A DNA stretch of 64,000 bases, from the NCBI GenBank assembly GCA_050179685.1, contig JBFXEW010000005.1, forward strand, positions 157,390 through 221,389, given 5' to 3'. The translations under genes were made by a program, and so were the position numbers. Origin of the DNA: GWE2-40-63 sp050179685. Lineage in GTDB: Bacteria; Bacteroidota; Bacteroidia; Bacteroidales; SZUA-534. Positions 19,410-30,783 of the stretch are shown here, in pieces (the first letter of the stretch is position 1; every line of letters begins with the position of its first letter). The notes under the pieces are model-generated. The model ran no database searches. It saw nothing but the letters and a program-made list of their open reading frames with translations, and was not told the origin of the DNA.

Positions 19410-19808
19410 ATGTTTAACCTCGTTTTTGACAAAGTTTTTCTGATTAAATTTATCAAATTTGGAATTGTCGGAGGCTCCGGAGTTGTTGTCGATTTCTTTT
19501 TTACCTGGCTTTTTAAAGAAAAATTTAAAGTTCAAAAATATGTAGCCAATGCTTTGGGATTTTCCATTGCAGCCAGCACCAATTGGTTTTTAAATCGTAT
19601 CTGGACTTTTAACAGTCAAAACCCGGAACTGTTGCTCGAATATACTCAGTTTATTTTTGTATCGCTGATAGGACTTGGAATTAATAGTTTGGTTCTGTGG
19701 TTCTTAACCGACAAACTCAAATTTAATTTTTACCTGTCGAAACTTGGCGCTATTGCAGTAACTACCGTATGGAATTTCTTTGCCAATTACCTGTATACCT
19801 TTGCCTGA
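19410..19808 (+). CDS. GtrA family membrane protein
   Basis: 132 residues with four predicted transmembrane helices and the hallmark NWFLNRIWTF and WNFFANYLYTF motifs at the ends of helices two and four. GtrA-family proteins are thought to flip or present polyprenyl-linked sugars for cell-surface polysaccharide modification. No glycosyltransferase partner is adjacent, so the substrate is unknown. The stop lies two bases from the convergent stop of the protease gene, with no terminator between. Transcription probably starts about 75 nt upstream, at a leader with a perfect inverted repeat. Confidence 0.85.
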   Translation: MFNLVFDKVFLIKFIKFGIVGGSGVVVDFFFTWLFKEKFKVQKYVANALGFSIAASTNWFLNRIWTFNSQNPELLLEYTQFIFVSLIGLGINSLVLWFLTDKLKFNFYLSKLGAIAVTTVWNFFANYLYTFA

Positions 19809-19809
19809 T

Positions 19810-21978
19810 TTATTCTACCATAATTTTTGCAGAAATTCTTTCATTTTCAAGACCAACAAGTACTACGTAAATTCCTTTGCTTAAGCGCGAAACATCAAAC
19901 CGGGCCCTGTTATTATCAATGCTGACATTTCCGATACTTACCCTACGTCCCAGAGCGTCAATCAGAACTACACTTTTTATTTCTTCCTGAACCGTTTCAA
20001 TGGTTACCTGCTCAATAGCCGGATTGGGATATACCACCAGTTCTTTTTTTAATTCAACTTTTTCATCGATTGAAGAAAAACGACCAATTTCCAACGCAAT
20101 AAGATGCGCAAGGCTAATGTCCCACGAAAAATCGGGATTGGAATAAGGGTACCATTTGTTATCGGCATTATATTCCCAGGCAGTATTTACTGATGCTTTT
20201 TCTACAGTCATTAAAGCAACTGTATCGCCGGGATTTTGCGGGAGAACTACCGAAAGAAAAACAGAACCAATAACCTCAATGGGTGGTTCGAAACCAAAAT
20301 ACACCCATTCTTTATCGGCTTTTTCTTTTATCTCGCCAAGCGATGCATAAGCCGAGCCCAAATAATTGCCCGGAAAACCAAAGCTTTCGCTGATTACTTT
20401 TAGTTCTATCAATTCATTATCGTTTCCCGATGCATAAGCAAAGGCAATCCGGGCTCCGCTAATAACATTCAAAGGCAAAAATTCCTGTTTATTAAAAAAC
20501 TCAGCTTTTTCTTTATCTCCATAAACATTATTTCCAGCCAGGTAACCACCATCGTTGGCCACATAAAAAGCCAGATTCTGTCCTTGTTCCCAATGCACTA
20601 CCGAAATTTTGTCGGTAACTGTGCTAACTGCTTGAAGGGGATCAAATCCGTCGAGAAAGGTTACACCTGAATTATCGGGAACCAGCCACTTTTTTAGTTG
20701 ATTGGTATCGGCAGGGTATTTATTAAAAGCCACAGCAAACATTTGGTAATAATCATTCACGGGGTTGGTACAAGTGGCTTCACCGCCTGTAAGCGATCCA
20801 ACAATGCGTTGATGCTGATCGAACAAAGGACTTCCTGACGAGCCGCCTTCTGTGGTTCCCAAATCCCATTCAAGTACTTTCCAAAAGGTATCCGGATCGT
20901 ACCAGGCATCAAAAGAACCCGCTACCGAAGCATCATTGTCGACAGATATTTTCTTTACATCGCCCCAGGGATGATGAATACCTACAACACTTTGTGGAGC
21001 CAGATTACGGCTGTCCCAACCGGCAAAATAAGGCTGATACGATAAGGGAACCGCTTGCGAAAGACGTAATAAGGTAAAATCGAGATAACCCTTATCCTGA
21101 TTCTTGGTGGCCATTAAAGTTGCTCCTGAAATAGATTGTGAAACTGAACCATCTGTTCCTTTACAGGTTGGACTTTCGTAATTAAATACAAAAACAGTAT
21201 TCTGCGCCCTGAGTTTACTGTCAACACAGTGATTGGCACTTAATACATACGGAGTTTGATCGTTCAGGGTATTGTTTATTAGTGCACCTGTACACAATTC
21301 ATTGCCATTAACAACCATGCGGCAAACTGCTCTTTTGTGGAGTTGCCACTCAGCTCCTGCTTCACAATTAATATCTATATGACAAGTATCGGAAGTCATA
21401 AACCGTCCGTCTTTTTCACGGGCAATTCCTACAAAATCGTGTCCAACCTGAGCAATATGCAGTTCCCCTTCAAAATCGACATCGGCCGGTTCATAATATT
21501 CAATGGTAATACTATTTCCGGCAATTGGTTGCACAGCCAGTCCCTGCCAGGGTTTATTATTTGCCGATGTAAATGCTCCCAATACCTGAGTTTTTTCGGC
21601 ATTGAAAATAAATACACTGGCTCCTTCGGGTAACAGGTAACGACTAAAATTTACCGTAAAGCCCAGAGCTCCTTCCGATTCAAGACTTAGTTGCCAAACC
21701 CGGTCACCATTGGGTAAATCGGTCCAAATACCGGCGTTCCAAAGACCTTTATTCACAGGAAAAAGATGCGCAAAAACATTGCTTCCGCTTTTTAAACGAC
21801 TATCCTGAATAAGAGCAGCGGGTATTGCCTGAATTCCAGGCAAAGTAATTAATTCCATCGGAGCCATATCCTGAGGATTAAGCCATGAATAAGGCGTTCC
21901 CTTTTTACTGATTTGGCCGGTAACCGAAGGTAGTAAGTACAATAGGAATCCCAGGACTAATAGGGTGCGTGTCTTCAT
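19810..21978 (-). CDS. secreted trypsin-like serine endopeptidase (lysyl-endopeptidase type) with T9SS sorting domain
   Basis: 722 residues. The signal peptide ends near SVTGQ. The catalytic triad is visible: H250 (SANHCVDS), D300 (KGYLDFTLL) and S381 in GGSSGSPLFD. Cysteine spacing around the active site (CTGALI...ANHC) resembles Achromobacter lysyl endopeptidase, so cleavage after lysine is a reasonable guess, not a proof. The region after the peptidase (about 450-640) is unassigned beta-rich sequence. The C-terminus is a T9SS type A domain (VVYPNPAIEQVTIE ... KGIYVVLVGL). The enzyme is expected to be exported across both membranes and to act outside the cell on proteins. Confidence 0.88.
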   Translation of the reverse strand: MKTRTLLVLGFLLYLLPSVTGQISKKGTPYSWLNPQDMAPMELITLPGIQAIPAALIQDSRLKSGSNVFAHLFPVNKGLWNAGIWTDLPNGDRVWQLSLESEGALGFTVNFSRYLLPEGASVFIFNAEKTQVLGAFTSANNKPWQGLAVQPIAGNSITIEYYEPADVDFEGELHIAQVGHDFVGIAREKDGRFMTSDTCHIDINCEAGAEWQLHKRAVCRMVVNGNELCTGALINNTLNDQTPYVLSANHCVDSKLRAQNTVFVFNYESPTCKGTDGSVSQSISGATLMATKNQDKGYLDFTLLRLSQAVPLSYQPYFAGWDSRNLAPQSVVGIHHPWGDVKKISVDNDASVAGSFDAWYDPDTFWKVLEWDLGTTEGGSSGSPLFDQHQRIVGSLTGGEATCTNPVNDYYQMFAVAFNKYPADTNQLKKWLVPDNSGVTFLDGFDPLQAVSTVTDKISVVHWEQGQNLAFYVANDGGYLAGNNVYGDKEKAEFFNKQEFLPLNVISGARIAFAYASGNDNELIELKVISESFGFPGNYLGSAYASLGEIKEKADKEWVYFGFEPPIEVIGSVFLSVVLPQNPGDTVALMTVEKASVNTAWEYNADNKWYPYSNPDFSWDISLAHLIALEIGRFSSIDEKVELKKELVVYPNPAIEQVTIETVQEEIKSVVLIDALGRRVSIGNVSIDNNRARFDVSRLSKGIYVVLVGLENERISAKIMVE

Positions 21979-22341
21979 ATTTTTGTGTTATTAAAGTCGT
22001 TTATCCCAAAAATTCTTTTGAAGGATGAAACAAAACAATTAAGCTGATTCTTTGATTTATTTTATTTTTATCTACAAAAAATAATGCGTTCAAAGTATTC
22101 AGTCTACAAAATTGAAAAATAAAATTGGTTTTTACTGCTTCCCTGCCTATTTATCCCGTCGATTCATCAAAATAAAAATGAAAATTAGCGTTCCTGCAAG
22201 CTTAATTCTCAGCACGGTAAACGAACCAAGGCCAATCTAAGATAAAAAGGAATTGAATTAATAGTTTCTAAATTTTGTTGCTGGGCATTAATTGTTAAAT
22301 TTGTTAAAGGTGGCATTGAGTGCCTTTTACCGTTATTTTTT
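21979..22341. other. 363-bp divergent intergenic region
   Basis: Between the protease and hybrid kinase genes, which diverge. Only the kinase promoter (22274-22303) and a small hairpin (GGCAttgagTGCC, 22312-22324) in its leader were recognised. The protease promoter was not. Confidence 0.4.
22274..22303 (+). promoter_or_regulatory. promoter of the hybrid histidine kinase gene
   Basis: TTTG (22274-22277), 18-bp spacer, TAAATTTG (22296-22303). The spacing is one base shorter than typical; the -7 box is perfect. Confidence 0.55.
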
Positions 22342-25119
<2,778 letters not shown>

Positions 25120-25253
25120 CCTGGCCCAGGACAAACAAACAGGGTCACTATAATGAAGTTATGTTTTTCCGAAGCATCGGTTTTTCACTAGTTCAAATGT
25201 AATAACAACTCAAACCTGCTTACGTTTTTCCCTTTTCCTGCTGTGCTTTTGAA

Positions 25254-25357
25254 ATTTTAATGCGCATTAAAATAATTTTTGATGCGCATTAAAAAAAAGT
25301 TTAGTGCGCATTAAATTGCGCAAACCTAAGGTCTTTTAAAAGTAAACCTAAGGTAAA
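25254..25357. repeat. 22-bp-phased palindromic sites
   Basis: A perfect 20-bp palindrome at 25254-25273 (ATTTTAATGCGCATTAAAAT) is followed by two variants with the core TGCGCATTAA. Core starts are at 25260, 25282 and 25304, exactly 22 bp apart. Two copies of AAACCTAAGGT follow at 25322 and 25344, again 22 bp apart. The spacing is about two helical turns, typical of cooperative protein-binding arrays. No promoter is adjacent. Confidence 0.6.
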
Positions 25358-25413
25358 AACCAAAGCAATTACAGCAATTCCTGCTATTCTTTACCTAAGA
25401 AACCCAGCAAGAG

Positions 25414-25450
25414 AAAAAAAAAGGGGCCTCCGTAACCGGAAAACCCCTTT
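25414..25450 (-). terminator. intrinsic terminator of the DUF4465 gene
   Basis: Stem AAAGGGG/CCCCTTT with a GC-rich inner part, followed on the minus strand by a T-tract (A-run at 25414-25422 on the plus strand). Confidence 0.75.
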
Positions 25451-25468
25451 CGTCACCATCAGAATTTC

Positions 25469-26662
25469 TTAGTATTTTATAAATCGCTGCTTTTCTGTTT
25501 GCCTGGTTTCAGTTGACACACTGATAAAATAAATTCCGGGAGTTAATGCCTGAACCGGCACCTGCATTTCATAAGACCCCTTACTTTCGAAAGTTTGCTG
25601 TAGCTGTCCCGACACATTGTAAATTACCAATGAACCCAGAGCTACTTTGCTTTTAACATACAAAACTTCGCTTACCAGGGTTGGATAAACCTTAAGTGTG
25701 TTTGTTGTAAATTGTTCGTCCACTCCTACAGTTAAGCTGAGTTCAACCCGTGTGGTTTCAAAGCCATTAATTACATCGGAGTATTCCACAAAACCGGGTT
25801 TCGATGCCGTAAAAGCCATTTGGGTCGAAGGCGAAACCTGCTCAAAAACCACTTCGCCATTTATGTCAGTGGTCAGGGTGGTGCCGGCAAATTCAATGCT
25901 TACATCGGCCAGCTTTTCATCGCCATTGCTGACCACAAAGGTAATGTCGGTATAATCGTTCAGGGTAACATTATCGATGCAAAAGAAAGCCGGGGTATTC
26001 ATACCCAAGTCGTTATTATCTGTTGATGATAGCTCAAAAGTCAGGTAATCTACCTGCTTCAACTCACGTAAATCGACCCATTGCCAGTCGCTTACAATGT
26101 AATCAGCCGAATTGTCGCTAAAACGGTAATCGGCCAGGTAATAGTCCACACTGCCCTTCAGCGTTTCGTCGTTGCTCCATCCTTTAATAGTTAGTTTAAA
26201 CCAGTCGGGGTCATCGCCGGTTTCGCCGCCAAACTTTTTCGAATACTCATCGCCAACTTTTATGGTTCCGGCCGCATAAGTAGCATTGGTAACATACAAT
26301 CCAAAAAGACTGGTGGTTTTATCGAAGGTAATTTTTGAATTACCAAACAAATAACTCACGGCATAATTAGCGGAACCCTTCGCCCCGCTTCCGTTAATAG
26401 CACTGAACTGATTGGTAAAACCCACCGTGGTATTGTCGGTAATATTGGAATACGAAAAACCATTCCAGGCATTCCAATCACTGTTAAAACTGTTTAAAAA
26501 AGTCATGGGGCCGCTCACAAAATACCCGGTGCCATCGCTGCCGTTCCAATAACTCTCAGTGTCAAGACTTAAATCGTCGAAATCAGCCACCAGTTGCGCC
26601 TGCAATCCGGTCATGTTCACTAACCAGCCTAAAGCCAGCATTAAAATGTAATTCTTTTTCAT
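25469..26662 (-). CDS. DUF4465 domain protein with T9SS sorting domain, under a cobalamin riboswitch
   Basis: 397 residues. The signal peptide ends at GLQAQ. A DUF4465 domain spans about 25-235 (SYWNGSDGTGYFVSG, SWQW-like and VDLREL motifs). A carboxypeptidase-regulatory-like beta domain (about 235-310) and a T9SS type A domain (TLKVYPTLVSEVLYVK ... GIYFISVST) follow. The protein should be exported to the cell surface or released. Its leader contains a canonical cobalamin riboswitch, so expression should fall when B12 is plentiful. By analogy with Bacteroidota cobamide loci that encode surface B12-binding accessory proteins, a role in capturing cobamides is inferred; DUF4465 itself has no biochemical function that I can state. 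No TonB-dependent transporter is in the window, so the gene is separated from any btuB. Confidence 0.85.
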   Translation of the reverse strand: MKKNYILMLALGWLVNMTGLQAQLVADFDDLSLDTESYWNGSDGTGYFVSGPMTFLNSFNSDWNAWNGFSYSNITDNTTVGFTNQFSAINGSGAKGSANYAVSYLFGNSKITFDKTTSLFGLYVTNATYAAGTIKVGDEYSKKFGGETGDDPDWFKLTIKGWSNDETLKGSVDYYLADYRFSDNSADYIVSDWQWVDLRELKQVDYLTFELSSTDNNDLGMNTPAFFCIDNVTLNDYTDITFVVSNGDEKLADVSIEFAGTTLTTDINGEVVFEQVSPSTQMAFTASKPGFVEYSDVINGFETTRVELSLTVGVDEQFTTNTLKVYPTLVSEVLYVKSKVALGSLVIYNVSGQLQQTFESKGSYEMQVPVQALTPGIYFISVSTETRQTEKQRFIKY

Positions 26663-26793
26663 ACTAAAGTTGATAAATTAATGAATAAATAAACCAACCT
26701 TAACTCGTGGGATTTTTTTGAAGTACTGAAGGGAATGTTTGTCTTACAGCACCACTTGCTTTTACTCCCGAAAGCTTAGGTTTATAATTTACT

Positions 26794-26972
26794 ATGGCAG
26801 GTCTTCTGACTTACTCCCTTTTTACCAGGCCTTCCCGCAGGTGTTAAACCGACAGTGGCAAAGGTGTTGGCAAAAAGTTATTAGAGCATACAGCAGCGGG
26901 TACTGTTGCCGATTCTCACGGCATTCCCTTTTCATCCTAAGGAGATAACTCCTGTTGGAAACCATTGCAAGG
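26794..26972 (-). ncRNA. cobalamin (AdoCbl-type) riboswitch
   Basis: The minus strand shows the conserved features in order: GGTTTCC at the 5' end, GAAAAGGGAATGCCGTGAGAAT, CCCGCTGCTGTA, the B12 box GCCACTGTCGG (26859-26849), a GGGAAGGCC element, then GTCAGAAGACCTGCC at the 3' end (26808-26796). It lies 130 nt upstream of the DUF4465 start and in the same orientation. Confidence 0.93.
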
Positions 26973-27005
26973 CAAATGTAAACCAAAATCTTTTTCTGCG
27001 ACAAA
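26973..27005 (-). promoter_or_regulatory. promoter of the riboswitch-DUF4465 transcript
   Basis: Minus strand TTTG (27005-27002), a 21-bp spacer, TACATTTG (26980-26973). The predicted start near 26967 falls exactly at the 5' end of the riboswitch. Confidence 0.75.
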
Positions 27006-27222
27006 CTTTAGTTGTGTTTTTTTCAAACTTTTTTCAATGTACCCTGTCAACAAAGGGACTGAGCGCTTATGCCTTATCATTTTGCTCTTCTTTTTCAAAA
27101 TCGAAACTGTTAATTACAACCGAAAAGCCTGCTCTTATCTGGTTTCCCTGGTGCATAAACCTTTCTGCCGAAATTGAGAAAAAGGTCTTCCTGAGCATTT
27201 TTAAACTTATCAACTTTATTTT

Positions 27223-27230
27223 TAACTTTG
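27223..27230 (+). promoter_or_regulatory. -7 promoter element of mnmA
   Basis: TAACTTTG, a perfect TAnnTTTG, implying a start near 27237 and a leader of about 12 nt before ATG 27249. The longer upstream frame would not be transcribed. Confidence 0.55.
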
Positions 27231-27248
27231 CCCGCAAATTTTACAAAG

Positions 27249-28424
27249 ATGAAACGAGTTGTTGTTGGTCTATCGGGAGGAGTCGATTCAAGCGTTGCCG
27301 CGTACCTGCTTAAAGAACAGGGTTACGAAGTTATTGGTATGTTTATGAAAAACTGGCACGATACGGTTGGCGTTCTTCAGGGCGATTGCCCCTACGACGA
27401 CGACCGGCTTTTTGCTGAAATGGTAGCCCGCAAACTCAATATTCCTTTCGAGTACGTCGACCTGAGCAATGAATACCGCAAGCGGGTAGTCGATTACATG
27501 TTTGATGAATACGAAAAAGGAAGAACGCCAAACCCCGATGTGCTTTGCAACCGCGAAATAAAATTCGAGGCTTTTATGAACGCAGCCCTGGCTTTGGGCG
27601 CCGATTACGTAGCTACCGGACATTACTGCCGCAAAGACGAAGTTGTTAACGAAGGAAAAACCTACTACCGCTTACTTGCCGGCCTCGATCCCAATAAAGA
27701 TCAGAGTTATTTTCTTTGCCAGTTGAGCCAAAAACAACTCGAAAAGGCACTTTTCCCCATCGGGCATCTGCAAAAACCCGAAGTACGCCGCATTGCTGCT
27801 GAATTAAACCTGGCCAGTGCTGAACGTAAAGATTCTCAGGGTATCTGCTTTGTGGGTAAAGTTGATTTACCGGTTTTTCTGCAACAAAAACTAAAAGCAC
27901 GCCAGGGCGACATTGTTGAAATTCCGGCAGAATTTTATAAAAACCTGCCGGTTGTTGATTCGGAAAATTTAGAAGCCCTTGCCAAACCCCAGGCTTACCT
28001 GCCTACCGACGGAAAAGTGATTGGTCCACATCAGGGAGCCCAGTTTTTTACCATTGGTCAGCGTAAAGGGCTAAATGTGGGCGGAAAAGCCGAACCCATG
28101 TTTGTGATTGCCACCGATATTGAAAAAAATGTGGTGTATGCGGGTATGGGACAGCAACATCCCGGCCTGTACCGCAAAGGACTCTTTATTAAAACCGACG
28201 AAATACACTGGGTTCGTCCCGATATGAAAATGAATCCGGGTGAGCGTATCGACAGGCTGGTTCGTATTCGTTACCGTCAACCCCTGCAGGAAGCTACGCT
28301 GCACTGCCGGCCCGAAGGTTTGTACATTACTTTTGCCGAAGCACAACGAGGACTAACCGCCGGACAATATGCTGCCTGGTATCACAACGAAGAACTCATT
28401 GGTTCAGGAGTAATAAACGAATAA
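27249..28424 (+). CDS. mnmA: tRNA-uridine 2-sulfurtransferase
   Basis: About 391 residues. It thiolates U34 of tRNA-Lys, -Glu and -Gln to give s2U in the cytosol. The PP-loop GLSGGVDSS is at residues 7-15. The catalytic cysteines are in VLCNREIKF and GICFVGKVDL, and the C-terminal beta domain is present (FTIGQRKGL, VRIRYRQ). Length is normal for the family. I chose ATG 27249 over the in-frame codon at 27228 because the -7 box overlaps the latter. It is monocistronic: the next gene is 301 bp away. Two tRNA-Lys(UUU) genes, which are substrates, lie at the end of this window. Confidence 0.97.
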   Translation: MKRVVVGLSGGVDSSVAAYLLKEQGYEVIGMFMKNWHDTVGVLQGDCPYDDDRLFAEMVARKLNIPFEYVDLSNEYRKRVVDYMFDEYEKGRTPNPDVLCNREIKFEAFMNAALALGADYVATGHYCRKDEVVNEGKTYYRLLAGLDPNKDQSYFLCQLSQKQLEKALFPIGHLQKPEVRRIAAELNLASAERKDSQGICFVGKVDLPVFLQQKLKARQGDIVEIPAEFYKNLPVVDSENLEALAKPQAYLPTDGKVIGPHQGAQFFTIGQRKGLNVGGKAEPMFVIATDIEKNVVYAGMGQQHPGLYRKGLFIKTDEIHWVRPDMKMNPGERIDRLVRIRYRQPLQEATLHCRPEGLYITFAEAQRGLTAGQYAAWYHNEELIGSGVINE

Positions 28425-28725
28425 AAGAATAAGCGAATAAAACCTGATTTCAGATTAATAGCCGGGAAATGAAATCAGCTACTTTTTACCACAAGTGAAC
28501 TAATTTTTAGACTAAGAGAATGAGCTTTGCAGCCTCTGGTTCATGCTGGCAGTAAAGGAGTACCGTTTTTTTCGTTATTATCTTTTTTTTGCGCTTTGAT
28601 ACATTCTGTCGAATAAGTATTCCATTCATATTGTTTGCCCCTATAAAAACCATGCATCAGCAGTAAATTTTTATCAAAAGACTCCGCACTTTTGCTTATT
28701 TTAGTTGCTTCAAAACAATTGAACC
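28425..28725. other. 301-bp intergenic region between mnmA and ligA
   Basis: A stem CTGATTTC/GAAATCAG (28444-28451 with 28471-28478) followed by ACTTTTT may be a weak terminator of mnmA. Nothing else is recognised; the ligA promoter is not clear. Confidence 0.4.
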
Positions 28726-30726
28726 ATGACAAATGCAGTAAAGAAAGAAATTGAAGAATTACGCCAGGTTTTAAACCATCATAACCATCAGTATTACGTA
28801 TTATCGCAACCCGAAATCAGCGATTATGATTACGATCAGTTGATGAACCAACTGATAGCGCTTGAAAAAGCACATCCCGAATTTACCGATGCCCATTCGC
28901 CCAGTCAACGCGTAGGAAACGACAGCAATGCCGAGTTTCAGCAACTACAACACACCTACCCCATGCTATCGCTCGGAAATACTTACAACGAACAGGAGTT
29001 GCGCGACTTCGACAAAAGGGTAAAAAAAGAACTGAACCAGGATTGCCAATATGCCTGTGAGCTAAAGTACGACGGGGCTTCAATAAGTCTGCGTTTCCAG
29101 AATGGTAAACTAATGCATGCGGTTACGCGTGGCGATGGCGAAAAAGGCGACGATGTGAGTCAGAACGTAAAAACCATCCGCTCCATTCCTTTGGTGCTAA
29201 AACCAGGTAATTATCCCGAACGTTTTGAAATTAGGGGCGAAATATTCCTGCCTCACAAAGCTTTTGAAAAGCTTAACAAAGAACGCGAAGAAGCGGGTGA
29301 GAATCTGTTTGCCAATCCGCGCAATGCAGCATCGGGCTCCTTAAAAATTCAGAATTCGTCGCTGGTAGCCAAACGTCCGCTCGATTGTTTTTTATACAAT
29401 CTTTTAAGCGATTCCCTGCCTACCGACTCTCACTATCAAAATCTGAATTTTTGTAAATCGTGGGGCTTTAAAATAGCCGACGAACGCAAATTGTGTCAAA
29501 ACATCGACGAGGTTTGGGAATACATCCGATATTGGGATGTGGAACGCCGAAACCTGCCCTACGATATCGACGGAATTGTAATAAAAGTAGATTCCATTTC
29601 GCAGCAAAACCAACTGGGCAACACGGCTAAATCGCCCCGCTGGGCTATCTCGTACAAGTTTAAAGCCGAACAGGCCGAAACCCGGCTGTTATCGGTAAGT
29701 TATCAGGTAGGACGTACCGGCGCAGTAACTCCGGTGGCTAATCTGGAACCGGTTTTGCTGGCCGGAACCACAGTTAAACGTGCATCGCTGCACAACGCCG
29801 ATATTATTAACAACCTCGATTTGCATGTGAACGATGTAGTTCAGGTTGAAAAGGGCGGCGAGATAATCCCAAAGATAGTTGGTGTAAAATCTGAATTACG
29901 TGATAATAAAGCTGAAAAAGTTCACTTTATCGAAAACTGTCCCGAATGTGGAAGCCCCCTGGTGCGCAATCCGGGCGAAGCGGCACATTATTGTCTGAAC
30001 AGCAAAACCTGTCCTCCTCAGATAAAAGGTAAGATAATCCACTTTATCAGCCGCAAGGCTATGAATATTGACAGTTTAGGTGAAGAAACCATTGAATTGT
30101 TTTATCAGCAGGGACTGGTAAAATCGGTAGCCGATCTTTACAAGCTCAATCGTGAAAAATTGTTACCGCTGGAACGTATGGCCGATAAATCGGTAACCAA
30201 TATACTAACCAATCTGGAGACTTCGAAAAACGCACCTTTTGAACGTGTATTGTTTGCACTAGGTATCCGCCACGTGGGTGCTACTGTTGCAAAAAATCTG
30301 GCCCGTTCCTTTGGTTCCATGCAAAAGCTTCAGGAAGCCTCGTTGGAAGCATTAACCGAGGTGGAAGAAATTGGAGAAAAAATTGCTGAGAGTGTCCGCG
30401 AATATTTCAGCGACCCGGAAAACCTGGAACTAATTGAATTTCTGCAGCAGCAGGGATTAAATTTTGAAGTAGCAACCAAAGCTGCTGAATCGGACCTGTT
30501 AAAAGGACTACAAATTATTGCAAGCGGGAAACTACAAAAATACAGCCGCGAAGAAATAAAGCAGGTAATTGAGGCCCATGGCGGGAAAGCGGTAAGTTCC
30601 ATCTCAAAACAAACCAGTTACCTCCTGGCCGGCGAGAACATTGGCCCCAATAAATTAAAGAAAGCCCTCGATTTAGGCATTCCCGTTATTAGCGAAGAAG
30701 ATTTCGATAAAATGCTTGCACGTTAA
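28726..30726 (+). CDS. ligA: NAD-dependent DNA ligase
   Basis: 666 residues, normal length. It seals nicks during replication and repair using NAD+. The order is the Ia domain (HHNHQYYVLSQPEISDYDYD), adenylation domain with the AMP-accepting lysine K114 in KYDGAS, OB fold (VGRTGAVTPVA), tetracysteine zinc finger (CPECGSP ... CLNSKTCPPQ), helix-hairpin-helix repeats and a C-terminal BRCT domain (about 590-666). All key residues are present. It is followed 57 bp later by the NUMOD4-like gene, which has its own promoter. Confidence 0.98.
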   Translation: MTNAVKKEIEELRQVLNHHNHQYYVLSQPEISDYDYDQLMNQLIALEKAHPEFTDAHSPSQRVGNDSNAEFQQLQHTYPMLSLGNTYNEQELRDFDKRVKKELNQDCQYACELKYDGASISLRFQNGKLMHAVTRGDGEKGDDVSQNVKTIRSIPLVLKPGNYPERFEIRGEIFLPHKAFEKLNKEREEAGENLFANPRNAASGSLKIQNSSLVAKRPLDCFLYNLLSDSLPTDSHYQNLNFCKSWGFKIADERKLCQNIDEVWEYIRYWDVERRNLPYDIDGIVIKVDSISQQNQLGNTAKSPRWAISYKFKAEQAETRLLSVSYQVGRTGAVTPVANLEPVLLAGTTVKRASLHNADIINNLDLHVNDVVQVEKGGEIIPKIVGVKSELRDNKAEKVHFIENCPECGSPLVRNPGEAAHYCLNSKTCPPQIKGKIIHFISRKAMNIDSLGEETIELFYQQGLVKSVADLYKLNREKLLPLERMADKSVTNILTNLETSKNAPFERVLFALGIRHVGATVAKNLARSFGSMQKLQEASLEALTEVEEIGEKIAESVREYFSDPENLELIEFLQQQGLNFEVATKAAESDLLKGLQIIASGKLQKYSREEIKQVIEAHGGKAVSSISKQTSYLLAGENIGPNKLKKALDLGIPVISEEDFDKMLAR

Positions 30727-30745
30727 CGCATTTTTTTTAAATTTG
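30716..30745 (+). promoter_or_regulatory. promoter of the NUMOD4/HNH-like gene
   Basis: TTG (about 30716-30718, inside the 3' end of ligA), a 19-bp spacer, TAAATTTG (30738-30745). The -7 box is perfect. Confidence 0.6.
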
Positions 30746-30783
30746 TTAACAATTGGACTACATACAAAGCAAAGCAAAGTATT

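Larger units (their letters stand above)
25120..25468. other. 349-bp intergenic region between convergent genes, with repeated palindromes
   Basis: No gene is seen. The region contains three GCGCATTAA sites spaced 22 bp apart, two CCTAAGGT sites also spaced 22 bp apart, and the minus-strand terminator of the DUF4465 gene. Confidence 0.5.

Noticed and set aside
26794..26972. Riboswitch as a control element of mnmA
   Set aside because: The conserved B12 box and 5'-3' order of elements are on the minus strand, facing the DUF4465 gene; mnmA is on the plus strand with its own -7 box downstream.
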